A stretch of DNA of 64,000 nucleotides, from positions 3,461,501 through 3,525,500 of the forward strand of contig NZ_CP117445.1 of NCBI RefSeq assembly GCF_030687715.1, given 5' to 3'. Of the stretch, positions 38,001 through 46,304 are shown piece by piece (position 1 is the first letter of the stretch; the number at the start of each line of letters is the position of its first letter). Both the position numbers and the translations under genes were made by a program. The notes beneath the pieces are model-generated. The model had not been told where the DNA came from and ran no database searches. It saw nothing but the letters and a program-made list of their open reading frames with translations. This DNA comes from Pseudomonas sp. FP2196. Its GTDB lineage: Bacteria; Pseudomonadota; Gammaproteobacteria; Pseudomonadales; Pseudomonadaceae.

Positions 38001-41000
38001 TGCCCGTTACCGGCGCCGTCCTTGACCACGGTGCCCGGCGTTTGAGTGGCGCCGTTCCAGATCAGATTCCGGGTGCGGATCGTTGCCACATCGCTGACGT
38101 CGCCCGAACCGTAGATGGCCGGGGTGCCCAGCACCAGATTCTGCAATCGGCTCTGACCGGTCTGTGGGTCAAGCGTGTCGAGGGTGACATCGCCGAAGAA
38201 GTTGAACGCATCGCGGGCCACCAGGCTCAGGGTTTCCAGGGCTGGCGCGCCGTATTGCGTGTCGCCCTGCAACAGGCGATCCAGCACGTTCTGGTTCAGT
38301 GTCAGGCCCGCGGGCAGACGACCGCTGGCCGCTGCCAGTGCCTGCGCACTGCCGGCATTCACCACGCCTACCGAAAGTCCCAACTGGCGGGTGCCGAAGC
38401 GAACGCTCTCGCCCAGTTCGAAGTCTTTGTCGGTGGCGGCGATGATGCTGCCATTGGAATACAGCAACGCCGGGGCCGTGCACTCGGCGGTCGGACAGGT
38501 GCCGATACGAATGCTCCCGCCCCCGCCCTCTGCAGGCGCAAGAACCGGCGTCCAGCCATTGGAGACCACCAGCAGGCTGGATCGCTCCGGTACATAGACG
38601 AAACCGGCCGCGGCATCATACGGGACGGCACCTCGCCCCAACGTACTGATGCCCGCTCCCGCATCGATGGTGATGCCGCCACTCTCGCTGTTGGTGCTCA
38701 GAACAACCTCCGGCGCCGACAGGATTGCCCCCTCCCGCAGACGAATGGCAGAGGTATTGCCGAGCACCTTGATCGAGCTGCCCTCCGAACCGTAATACAC
38801 GGTCGGGGTGCCACCGATGGTCAGACGTCCGGCATTCAACCCGTTGAGGGTGTCGGCGTACAGCGATACACCGGCGAACCCGGCCGTTCGCGTATGCCCC
38901 GTGCCAAGAATCTCGAACTCACCGCCGGTATAACCGCCCTGGACGACAGCGGTGCCGACCACCCCGCCGTCGGCAGGCTTGAACAGCACTTGCCCGGCGA
39001 AGTCGAGGGCCGTGTCATGGACGCCGCCGCTGACCATGCGCAGGTGCAGCGTGTTGCCGTCCAGCGGGGTGCGGGCGCGCGGCAGACCGCGTCGCGCAGC
39101 ATCGTTGAGGACAAACTGGGTGAACCCGGTTTCGTTGTACTGCGAATAGCGCCGCAGGACATCGGCAGACGACACAATCACCTGGCTGGGCAGACTGTCG
39201 CGAATACCGGTGTTGGCAATCGACATCTGCCCGGCCGTGGTCCACGAACCATTGCGCAACTTCAATGCACTGCCCATGGAGCCGGCCATCGCCTGACCAT
39301 TGATTTCAACCCGCAAGGCCCCCGGCAACAAGGCGAAGGTCGACGGCAACAAGGTGTAAGTGCCCGGCGCCAGTCCGGGAATACCAGCCTGAAGCGTGAT
39401 TTGCTGGCCGATACGCGGATCGACCGCGCCGGCCTCGGCCAGCATCGGCGCGTAGCGGCTCTGGTCACCCGCGACGATGGCATACACGGGGTTGCTGGCC
39501 AGCCCCGGCAGACTGAAGGTGCCATCGGTGGCATTGCGTACCAGCGGATTGAAACGCGCGTCGGTAGAGCCGCCTCGCCCGGACACAAAACCGGCCCCGC
39601 GCAAATCGCCGCCCCCCGAAAGATCGATCAGCGCTCCGGCCTGCACATCGGTGTATTGCGCATCGAGTATGACCCCGGAAGCCGCACCGGCAATGCCATT
39701 CAGAATCACCGACTTGCCGTTGTATTGATAGTCGATGCCGTCGGTGGTGCCACCATAAGGCATGACCAGTCCGGCGGCGCTGACAGACGTCACGCTCCCC
39801 GGCAGAAGATGAAGTTCACGGGTTTTGACAATCGCGTCTTCACCCAGGGAAATAAGTCCTAACGGCGCACGAATGACGCCGCCCTGCTCGATCTGCCCAG
39901 CGCTGAGTGTCAGGCTGCCGAACACCGAGTAAGGCAGTGTCGTCGGCGCCGGCCCGTGGCTGCTGATACGCAACGTATGCTCCGGCACCGATCCGGCCTG
40001 GCTCTGATAACCCACGCGCACTTCAGCCAGGACACCGCTGGCCGGATAGATTTGCGCTGCACGCAAGTGCATATCGCCTGGCGTCCACAGACGGCTTCGC
40101 TGCTGCTCATCGGTCGGCGCGAGAAATCTCATGTCGCCTTCGCTGTCGAGCGTAACCTCACCGAAGCCACGCCGACTGACCTTGAGCGCGGGTGCGCCCG
40201 CTTGCACAACAGTTCCTTCGGTGCCGAAAGACAGCGACCCGCCCACATCCAGCAGGTTCGCGCTGGCGTTGAACCGTGCCGTGGACAACTGCTCGGTCGG
40301 GTTGCTCAGGACCCGTGGACGAATCTTGGCGTCCGAACTCAGGTAAGTGCCTATCCCGGACAGGCGCAGATACGGCGCACTGAGGTTGACCTGGGTGCTG
40401 TCCTTCGCCGAATCGGCCAGCGACAGGGAACCGGCGAACAGGCTCAAGCTCTGCCCCATGTGCAGGTCGACATCGCCCTCAAACGACATCAAGCCGTTGC
40501 TCAGCAGACTGACGTTATCGAAACCGCCACTCATCAACTGATCAGCACTCAGGCGCGTACGCCCATAGCGTAAAAGTGGTGAGGCTTCGCCCGCTTGCAG
40601 CGCCTGCGGCAGTGCCTCCGTGGGCCCCTGGCCGATGATCAGTTCCCGCGGCACCCGCACCGCATTGCTCACAAGCGTTGCGCCGTAGGCCGGCGTGTCC
40701 AGGGCGATTTCCAGACGGCCGCCCGCCGCGCCCGCACCACCGGCGTTGGCTTGCAGACTGCCTTCGAGGAACAGGCCATTGTAGGAACTCAAGGCAATGC
40801 GTCCGCCATCGGTGGCCACACGAACCGACCCCTGCCCGGTATTGTCCAGCACCGCTTGCGTACCGGAAGCCTCCAGACGCGCACCTTGACGGACGATGAC
40901 GTACGCATCGGCGGCGGTCGCGGTGACCTTCTTCGCATCAATCTCGCCACCGAGGATGATCGAACCGCCCTTGCTAACCTGACCATAAACCCTGCCCAAC

Positions 41001-44000
41001 GCATCCACCGCCGTCGCGGCCCGACCGGCGACGTCGAGCACCGCATGCTCACCGATCCAGATCGAACGGTTGTGCGCCGTCGGGTCCGCCTCCTGCAACG
41101 ACGTTGCCACATCAATCGAGCCGAATTGCTGCTGGCGGATATCAATGCTGCCGCCCCAGGCGTTGAGTTCACCATCCACCGTGATCTGGCCGGCTCCGCG
41201 CAAACCGATGCGCTGGCCGGGATCGACACTGATACGTGCGCCCTGGCCAATGGACAGCGGGCTGTTGGCAGGGTCGATCAAGCCGGGAAGCGTGGCGCCT
41301 GCCTGCAATGCGACGGAGGCGCCAGCCCTTTGCGTCAATACGCCCTTGAGCGGATTTTCCTGGAATAGCGTCGGCGTCCATCGCTCAAGCGCATTGCCGG
41401 GTGCCGAACCGGACGGCACGTTCGCGGCGGATTCGGCGAATCGATAGACCGGCATCAGCACATCGATGGCGGTGTCATCGGCCACTTCAAGGCCCTTCAA
41501 ACCGACGATGTTGTAAGCGCTGAAGCCCGAGCGGAACAGTCCCGGCGCCAGACGCAAAGTCTGTTCATCGGCGCCAGCGCCGGCCGAGCCGATCCGTACC
41601 TTATTGGCCTGAAGAGTCAGCGTACCGCCACCGCTCACGCCGTAACCCTGAATGTCACCATCAAGCACCATGTGTGACTGGTCGGGCGCGCTGTTGGCGC
41701 TGGATTCAAGGGTCACGTCGCCCCCCTTGCCGCCACGGGTCTTGCCGTTGGCCAGTATCGCGCCGCCCGACGAGACATCGACCAGGCTGCCGCTGGCCAA
41801 CTGGATGTCGCCGCTGCTGCGGATCGACACCGTCCCGCCGTTGATGTAGGCGAGGCTGCCAGCATCATCCGGGCTGCTCGGCAGGTTGCTCCAGAGACCG
41901 TGAGTCTGCAATTGCACACCCTGTGCAACGGTGACCTGCGCCTGTTTACCGGTCGGCACCGACAGGCTGACATCATCGCGTCGATTCGTGGCGAGCTGGT
42001 TCAACACGTTGCCCAGATGCAGGCTGCCACCTTGCGCAATCAGGTCGGCGTTGACCTGTACCTCAGGGCTGAACAGCGTGATGTCACCGCCGTTGTCCAC
42101 CGCCACGCCGTCATTGACCTCAATGCTGTTTTTGGCCGAAATCTTCAGCGCCCCCAGCTTGAACCCATTGAGCAGCCCAGCATCGAGAAACAGTTTGCCC
42201 TGGCGTTCTTCGGGGACCGCACCCGCCAGCCCCGAGGTCGAACCGGTGTCACGCGCGCCCCCCACTTGCACGTGATCCAGCAACGGGCCGAGCTGATAAA
42301 GCAAACCCGCACTGGCGGCGACATACGCCGCATCGTAGCCACCGACGATCAATTGGCCGCGTCGCGCGCGGGCGGTCTGCGCCTGCGCATACCCATCGAG
42401 TCCGACTCGTGGCGCCTGGGTTTGCCGTTCGCCCTGAAACACCTCGCCCAACAGTTGACCGTCCAGCACGGCGTTGCCCGTGGCAATCACCAATTGCCCG
42501 GCGTCACGGCCCACGGTGTACCCGGCTTCCTGACGCCGCGTCGGCGCGATCAGCGGGCTATAGAAATACTCGGTCTGGCCCCAGCGCTCGCTATGACTTT
42601 CGTAACCCTTGTAAAGACCGCTGTAGAGAATGTCGCCCGGCGCACGGGACACTTCGTATAAGCGCCCGTCGGCACCGCGCAGCCAGCTCTGGCGAATCTC
42701 GCCGCTTTGCACATCGAGCGTGCCGCCGGACAAATTGATCAGCGAGCCTTTTTCGCTGACCACATCATTACCGGAAAATCTCACTTCGCCGCCCTGAGCC
42801 ATCCACTCACCGATGCCGTGGCCCTGGGTGCCAAGGTAGCCGCCAACTTCCAGCAGCCCGCCGGCGGTGTACCAGCGATCGGTGGCGTAACCGTTGGTGC
42901 CCGCCGGCACGAAGACCAATTCGCGGACATCAACCCAGACATCGTTACTGTTGAGCGCACCGTTCTCGCGATTGACCGATGCATCACGCTGCTCGTTGCC
43001 CTGCACGTTGATCTTGATGTTGTTGGCGTCCATGGCCACTTTCACGCCCAAAGCACCGGACACATCGATCACCGCCCCCTCGCGTACCAGACTGCGCTGC
43101 CCGGCAGCCACAGCGACCTGGCCACCCGTGGCGAGGGTGATCGAGCCACGTTGAAATTCGACGGTGCCACCGCTGCCGATATCGATGCGTGACTGGTCAC
43201 TGCGAATCCGGTTATCGGCATTCACGCCGATCAGTGCTGCGTCGCGCTGACTGTCAAGGGCGGTCAGGTCGCTGCTGTCGAGCAAGATTGCACTGACACT
43301 GCCCTCGCCCAACGTCACACGGCCCTGAGTGTCGGTGGCCGGATTGAGCAAATGCACGGTGCCACGTGTCGCGACCGAGGTGCTCGCCAGCAGCACGCCG
43401 TTTTGCACGATGTCGCGGCCGGTCAGGGTGATGTCGCCCGTCGCTGCCTGAATCAGGCCGGTGTTGCTGACCTTGCCGGTGCTGTCAGCCTTGAAACCGG
43501 GAGTCACCTCACTGCCAAAGGTCGTGGAGTAACCATTACCCTCGGTGCCCGAGCCTTTACGAATGTAGAAGCGGTCACCCGCGCCGAGGACCGTCTGGCC
43601 TTTGGCGGTGCTGATAGTGCCGTCGTTCTGCACCTCCTTGCCGAGCAACAGGGTGTAGCCGCCGGAATCGGTAGAGAGCGCAGGTTTGCGCGTTTCTATC
43701 GCAGCACCGCGCTCCACCAGGACCTTGCCGGCGGCGTCGGTGAAGGTCGGCTGGCTTCCCTTGCTGTCGAAATACAGACCCCGATCGCGGAACTGCACAT
43801 CGCTGATATCCGCTGCCGCCGCCACCAGGTTACGCACATTGACCTGACTGCTGCCGCTGAACACGATGCCGTTACGGTTGATCAGCATGACGGTGCCGTC
43901 CGCCTTGATCTGTCCCTGGATCTGGCTGGGACGCGCGCTCGGATCATTGACCCGGTTGAGCACCGCCCAATTGGACTGCTGGGCAAACTCCACCGTGGTA

Positions 44001-44545
44001 TTGCGCCCGACGTTGAAGGTTTCCCAATTGAGAATCGCCTTGTCGGCCGTCTGCTCAATCTTCACCGAGGTCTTGCCGTCGGCCTGGGTCTGCTGCGGGC
44101 CTTTGGCGTTTATCCAGCCCTGGGCCAAGCTGTTATCGACCTTGAGGCCGCCCTCGCCCAATCCATCCGGGACGACTTGCACGCTGCCCAACGCAGCGGC
44201 GCGCCCGGCCGCTTGTGCGGCTTGCTGGGCAGCGATCGCCGCCACCGTGTTGTTGAGTGTCTGCAACGAACGCTGTAGCTGCTGGCTGGCCCGCTGCTGC
44301 TGGGCCAGCGGTGGTGTCATTCCCGGCAAACCGCCAACGCCGGGTCTCGTCGCCGCTGCTTGCTGTGCCGCACCTTTGGCGGCAAACCAGCTTGAGCTGA
44401 ACGCGGTCGCGGCCTCGGCACTACCCGCCACCAGACACAACGCCATCGCTTGGGCCAGTGGCTTGAGCAACCACAGGGCCGGATCGCCAACGCCACGGTT
44501 TGCGGGCTGGACACGGGTACTGCGACGGGAGGTGCGAGCGAGCAT
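32060..44545 (-). CDS. Filamentous haemagglutinin-family TpsA-like exoprotein
   Basis: 4161 aa from ATG 44545 (AAGGA about 9 nt upstream); a GTG one codon earlier is also possible. An extended signal region of about 45 residues (PLAQAMALCLVAGSAEA) precedes a TPS domain (about 100-300) with the motif LINRNGIVFSGSSQVNVRN, a variant of the usual NPNG box. The remaining 3800 residues are long beta-helix-like repeats rich in Gly, Asn, Ser and Val. The C-terminus has a Gln/Ala-rich stretch and no recognisable toxin domain. TpsA proteins are secreted by a TpsB partner and act in adhesion or biofilm; no tpsB gene lies in the window. The reading frame is uninterrupted. Confidence 0.92.
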   Translation of the reverse strand: MLARTSRRSTRVQPANRGVGDPALWLLKPLAQAMALCLVAGSAEAATAFSSSWFAAKGAAQQAAATRPGVGGLPGMTPPLAQQQRASQQLQRSLQTLNNTVAAIAAQQAAQAAGRAAALGSVQVVPDGLGEGGLKVDNSLAQGWINAKGPQQTQADGKTSVKIEQTADKAILNWETFNVGRNTTVEFAQQSNWAVLNRVNDPSARPSQIQGQIKADGTVMLINRNGIVFSGSSQVNVRNLVAAAADISDVQFRDRGLYFDSKGSQPTFTDAAGKVLVERGAAIETRKPALSTDSGGYTLLLGKEVQNDGTISTAKGQTVLGAGDRFYIRKGSGTEGNGYSTTFGSEVTPGFKADSTGKVSNTGLIQAATGDITLTGRDIVQNGVLLASTSVATRGTVHLLNPATDTQGRVTLGEGSVSAILLDSSDLTALDSQRDAALIGVNADNRIRSDQSRIDIGSGGTVEFQRGSITLATGGQVAVAAGQRSLVREGAVIDVSGALGVKVAMDANNIKINVQGNEQRDASVNRENGALNSNDVWVDVRELVFVPAGTNGYATDRWYTAGGLLEVGGYLGTQGHGIGEWMAQGGEVRFSGNDVVSEKGSLINLSGGTLDVQSGEIRQSWLRGADGRLYEVSRAPGDILYSGLYKGYESHSERWGQTEYFYSPLIAPTRRQEAGYTVGRDAGQLVIATGNAVLDGQLLGEVFQGERQTQAPRVGLDGYAQAQTARARRGQLIVGGYDAAYVAASAGLLYQLGPLLDHVQVGGARDTGSTSGLAGAVPEERQGKLFLDAGLLNGFKLGALKISAKNSIEVNDGVAVDNGGDITLFSPEVQVNADLIAQGGSLHLGNVLNQLATNRRDDVSLSVPTGKQAQVTVAQGVQLQTHGLWSNLPSSPDDAGSLAYINGGTVSIRSSGDIQLASGSLVDVSSGGAILANGKTRGGKGGDVTLESSANSAPDQSHMVLDGDIQGYGVSGGGTLTLQANKVRIGSAGAGADEQTLRLAPGLFRSGFSAYNIVGLKGLEVADDTAIDVLMPVYRFAESAANVPSGSAPGNALERWTPTLFQENPLKGVLTQRAGASVALQAGATLPGLIDPANSPLSIGQGARISVDPGQRIGLRGAGQITVDGELNAWGGSIDIRQQQFGSIDVATSLQEADPTAHNRSIWIGEHAVLDVAGRAATAVDALGRVYGQVSKGGSIILGGEIDAKKVTATAADAYVIVRQGARLEASGTQAVLDNTGQGSVRVATDGGRIALSSYNGLFLEGSLQANAGGAGAAGGRLEIALDTPAYGATLVSNAVRVPRELIIGQGPTEALPQALQAGEASPLLRYGRTRLSADQLMSGGFDNVSLLSNGLMSFEGDVDLHMGQSLSLFAGSLSLADSAKDSTQVNLSAPYLRLSGIGTYLSSDAKIRPRVLSNPTEQLSTARFNASANLLDVGGSLSFGTEGTVVQAGAPALKVSRRGFGEVTLDSEGDMRFLAPTDEQQRSRLWTPGDMHLRAAQIYPASGVLAEVRVGYQSQAGSVPEHTLRISSHGPAPTTLPYSVFGSLTLSAGQIEQGGVIRAPLGLISLGEDAIVKTRELHLLPGSVTSVSAAGLVMPYGGTTDGIDYQYNGKSVILNGIAGAASGVILDAQYTDVQAGALIDLSGGGDLRGAGFVSGRGGSTDARFNPLVRNATDGTFSLPGLASNPVYAIVAGDQSRYAPMLAEAGAVDPRIGQQITLQAGIPGLAPGTYTLLPSTFALLPGALRVEINGQAMAGSMGSALKLRNGSWTTAGQMSIANTGIRDSLPSQVIVSSADVLRRYSQYNETGFTQFVLNDAARRGLPRARTPLDGNTLHLRMVSGGVHDTALDFAGQVLFKPADGGVVGTAVVQGGYTGGEFEILGTGHTRTAGFAGVSLYADTLNGLNAGRLTIGGTPTVYYGSEGSSIKVLGNTSAIRLREGAILSAPEVVLSTNSESGGITIDAGAGISTLGRGAVPYDAAAGFVYVPERSSLLVVSNGWTPVLAPAEGGGGSIRIGTCPTAECTAPALLYSNGSIIAATDKDFELGESVRFGTRQLGLSVGVVNAGSAQALAAASGRLPAGLTLNQNVLDRLLQGDTQYGAPALETLSLVARDAFNFFGDVTLDTLDPQTGQSRLQNLVLGTPAIYGSGDVSDVATIRTRNLIWNGATQTPGTVVKDGAGNGHGTLDIQAQRIELGYGPNPQPNGLDLNNRLTLGFANVNLNASERITANHKGSLAVYESQGAYNAVTGFSYSGGNLNLRTPLLTGEAASVSELKAGNNLTLSGTATTAVADALGAQLSLSARNVALDSRIVLASGKLLVNAENDLTLGSGAQVDMTGRVLPFNDVKKYSWGGDVSLQSSHGNIRQSAGSRIDLSAVNNQAGQLSVVALDSDAGQVDLQGQIVGTSSGYYDAGGTWVPYKAGGVDIRAQRLEGNLSQAFASLNQRLNAGGVSGSRSFQFKQGDLVIGDGLKAGDVNVSVDSGSLTVAGLIDASGERVGSIRLAGKNGLSLTGNAVLDAHGRVLRVDSYGKIIDAPNRAMVELNSGDGVLTLAAGARIDLRHGTDALAGNLAGQRDGLSRGTLELNAPRLGGNDIAIDASGAVNIQGARSIGLNAVRRYSDAADGTDPAASGRAYQVIDQAYLDRIHTDSDDFINAALNNSDLLQRKLAGLNTAAYTDVFHLRPGVEIVSKTAEGDLVVQGDLDLSGYRYASLNPHTRRTSVYGSGEAGSLLIRAGGNLDIYGSINDGFAPPPETADDAGWKLVPGIQPFGGDLIVPGAGVSLAPGTLFPVGATLNYDLPIQAATLAAGTVLPAQGTLAAAYTLLAGTVLAGDVHDAAGNLLYAAGTLLDNGVTLPAGSRLGAGIRLNNATALQALLWPKGVPLPGAVDADNKTVGVMLSTTLELLRGSLIPSMTDVKLADGTVFLDLRPSNGTQQGRNWAIASMLPAGSASWSMRMVAGADLTAADSRSVKPQASAGHLQLADTHYGLTMVEVAGKLVWAVGNEYGFTPYEPVPEEYLVLCDIAPGACAPMARTVWAPGNWMGMPDYTPMNDDELFWCTIDPALCIENNPRKSAEAHTQMFSVLRTGTGDLDLMAAGNVSMASPFGVYTAGTQSSNVDARYNQARGRLSADGSVLGSAGSDAEKWVDGGTASLYQAWYPQMGGNLTINAGGSVSGDVLGRRAVGTGDGTREQVPSVAVGNWLWRQGTGNNDVPTAWWINFGSYAAQPLPMLGVESKPYLVGFTGFGTLGGGNLSLSAAGDAGMLKSMGDDKYSTYPRSQGLIVAVGSTGRVDSDGNLQLTGGGDLDIRLGGTLNPSLQARAGLSGSGTPTHDLQGAIINLRGAAQLTGAALGGINLQYGASALFHDPRETRAFDPFNSTASNASGGVVLIPGDSGMRLNTRGDLVLGGATDPGRVRLQNSTPFTTADGVYHAGGGLTGFSLWTDHTAIDLFSAGGNLTPNTQLMDTTGQGTIDGLNTSPTDDRYVIPSILRAVAGQGSIYLGPSAAYGVGNAAPALTYSLLLAPSNAGQLELIAGDSIYAGGYAINQSGASPSALATPFAPAFNGYSNNLSSRPVMSNAGSDGVLAQTNTRYPLFAFGPDSYSGLSSVQGPARFYALTGDLVGIRTGETLAFATTKRTWYESAGPVWMVAGRDIVASGTNLGQPTFAPTGGMGRNNEQIQSTGNLFVHSRPSDVSRVSAGRDILYSSFDIAGPGVLDVNAGRNILMDNRASINSIGPVVAGDKRPGASVVLQAGAGAQGPDYSRFIARYLNAQNLANPDTSLSAQPGKVVKTYGDELQSWLTLGYDFSGDAEQAQAFFAALPSAEQAIFARQVYFAELRAGGLEYNDVDGPRQGSYLRGRNAIAALFPTVDVAGNPIRYDGDITMYGGAGVKTLFGGDIQMLTPGGGQVFGIEGAAPPSTAGIITQGSGNIQLYSQGSILLGQSRIMTTFGGSILGWSAEGDINAGRGSKTTVVYTPPKRIYDTWGNVSLSPSVPSTGAGIATLNPIAEVQPGDIDLIAPLGTIDAGEAGIRVSGNVNIAALTVVNAANISVQGKATGVPVVSAVNTGAITSASSAASSATQAAEDVARQQQAAARQNQASVFTVQVLSFGNEHLTPSRDGASRAPTPGYNPNSPVQVLGAGALDEQAKQQLTEEERGQLTL

Positions 44546-44663
44546 CACTACAGATCCTTTTTGATTGCAGGTCGGTTCAGCCCTGCTGTTACGACATAGG
44601 CAGTTGGCGAGCATCACGACCGAACGGATGTCACACAAATTTCATGTTCGAGGTGTAAATCGG

Positions 44664-44702
44664 CAAAAAAAATGGCAGCAGCCCGAAGGCTGCTGCCATT
44701 TC
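44664..44702 (-). terminator. Strong rho-independent terminator of the PstS-like gene
   Basis: Perfect 13-bp stem (44671-44683 with 44688-44700, loop CGAA as plus strand) followed on the minus strand by a run of eight T. It lies 20 bp after the stop at 44722 and separates this gene from the haemagglutinin gene. Confidence 0.92.
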
Positions 44703-44721
44703 ATTGCGCGTGAAACGAGGC

Positions 44722-45825
44722 TTACAGAGGACGACCAATGCCGTTGCAGGTGTTGGCGTTGTTGATGTCCAGGTTGTTGCCCGAGCTGTTGGTGATGAAG
44801 TTGGCGGTCACAGCGGTTTTCCAGTTGTTTGGAACCGGCGTGAAGCTGTGAGCGACGGTGGCAACGTTGTTGCCCGGATTGCTGTAGTGAGTGGTCAGGA
44901 AGGCTTTGACATCAGCGGCCACGGCTGCGTCCTTGTAGCACTGGCCGAAGATGAAGTTGGTGTAAGCCACGATTGGATAACCGCTGGCCGGGTTAGGCAC
45001 GACCGGCGCCCACTGAGCCGGGTTGCCCGGTGCGGTTGGCAAGGCAGCAGTGCTGAGGGCCAGGGTCACGTTGGCGTTTGTTGGCTGTACGCCATTGATG
45101 CGGGCCACCAAGGCGTTGCTGGTGGCGTTCACGCCGTCCGGACCGACATAACCGATGGAACCGTCCACAGCATTCACGGCAGTTGCCACTTCAGCGGTGT
45201 TGGCGACACCGACCCAGGTCGATGGCAGAGTAGAACCGGCTGGCAAGCGAGCATTGGTGAAGGTGGAGTTGACGGCGAATTTGCCTGGGCAAACGGCATT
45301 CAAGTGACGGCTGAGGATTTCAGTGGTGCCACTGGAAACGTTGCGGTAAACCACACGGATCGGTGTGGTGTCGGAGGTGCCCAACAGGGTGCCCCAATCG
45401 GTCACGCTACCCGACAGCGCGTTGCACAGCTGAGTGCTGGTCAGGTTAAGCGCAGTCTGACCGGCTTTCTTGTAAGGAATGGCAACCGAAGTGGCCACCG
45501 ATGGCAACTGGATCAGCGGGCCGTAGGAAGTACCGAAGTTAGTGGTGTAGGTGCTGAGCTCGGAAGCGCTGAGAATCGAATCGCTACCGGCGAAGTGCAC
45601 AGTGCCGGTGGTGCTGAACTGTGCAGCGTTGTTGGTCAGGAAAGCGCTTTTGCCAACGCCGCTACCGGTCACGGCGTAGCTGAAGTTGGCAGGCAGGATG
45701 CTGTTGGCAGAACCTTTGTACAGAGCGGCAGGCAGTGAAGCGCCACCACCGGTTACGGCCATGGCCTGGGCAGAGGCCAATGCGGCGACAGTCAGTGAGG
45801 CTGCGATCAGAGTGCGCTTGAACAT
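44722..45825 (-). CDS. PstS/DING-like secreted protein, probable LapA-type alkaline phosphatase
   Basis: 367 aa from ATG 45825 (AAGGAG 7 nt upstream). Signal peptide of about 22 residues (TLIAASLTVAALASAQAMA) before VTGGGASLPAALYKG, which corresponds to the DINGGGASLP start of DING proteins but with the first residues changed. The phosphate-loop features are seen (GSGVGKSAFL, RNVSSGTTEILSRHL, GSIGYVG). In P. aeruginosa the PstS-like phosphatase LapA is secreted by the Hxc type II system, and an Hxc-like system lies immediately downstream here. Function as its substrate is a strong inference; a high-affinity phosphate-binding role is the alternative. No convincing Pho box was found. Confidence 0.85.
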   Translation of the reverse strand: MFKRTLIAASLTVAALASAQAMAVTGGGASLPAALYKGSANSILPANFSYAVTGSGVGKSAFLTNNAAQFSTTGTVHFAGSDSILSASELSTYTTNFGTSYGPLIQLPSVATSVAIPYKKAGQTALNLTSTQLCNALSGSVTDWGTLLGTSDTTPIRVVYRNVSSGTTEILSRHLNAVCPGKFAVNSTFTNARLPAGSTLPSTWVGVANTAEVATAVNAVDGSIGYVGPDGVNATSNALVARINGVQPTNANVTLALSTAALPTAPGNPAQWAPVVPNPASGYPIVAYTNFIFGQCYKDAAVAADVKAFLTTHYSNPGNNVATVAHSFTPVPNNWKTAVTANFITNSSGNNLDINNANTCNGIGRPL

Positions 45826-46189
45826 GAAGAATCTCCTTTTCAACGTTGGTTGTGAACACAGGTTTTCAGGGAACTTGCATGACACTGGGAGGACTCACCG
45901 CCGACCTTCGCAAGCGGGGTCCGTGGTTAAGTCGCACTGAGAAATTCGCAGTTTCCGGTGACAGATAAAGGAAAAAACCTCGGGAGCTGCGGGGTGATTT
46001 TCGTGGGGGTTTCTCGGGTGTTTGCGAAGGTCGAGGGTGCGTCTGGATCAAGTGTTTCGCGCAATCGGGCTGGAGCCTTTGAAGGGCCGTTGCAGATGAC
46101 AGAAAGGAGAACCCGAGGATGGCGGGGTTGGGGCTCGGGTGGTAGGCAGACCGGTGAAAGTTATTTGAGCAATTTGTTGGCGGGACCGT

Positions 46190-46280
46190 CCCCATCGCCG
46201 GCAAGCCAGCTCCCACAGGGTGCAGGGTTGTTAATGCAATCCGGGGTACAACACAAAAGCCGGCAAGCCAGCGATGGGGC
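46190..46280. repeat. REP inverted pair between PstS-like gene and gspF
   Basis: Arms CCCCATCGCCGGCAAGCCAG (from 46190) and CCGGCAAGCCAGCGATGGGG (ending 46280) are inverted around CTCCCACAGG. This BIME occupies much of the 45826-46304 gap, which holds no gene I recognise. Confidence 0.8.
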
Positions 46281-46304
46281 CGGAGCAGACAACATCCAAG
46301 CGCC

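Noticed and set aside
36992..39862. 956-codon plus-strand open frame, and several others between 33 and 44 kb
   Set aside because: They lie antisense to the haemagglutinin gene, whose reading frame is clearly the coding one (signal peptide, TPS domain, continuous repeats).
45841..45900. Possible Pho box upstream of the PstS-like gene
   Set aside because: Only one half-site (GTGTCAT) resembles the consensus; the second half is not recognisable.
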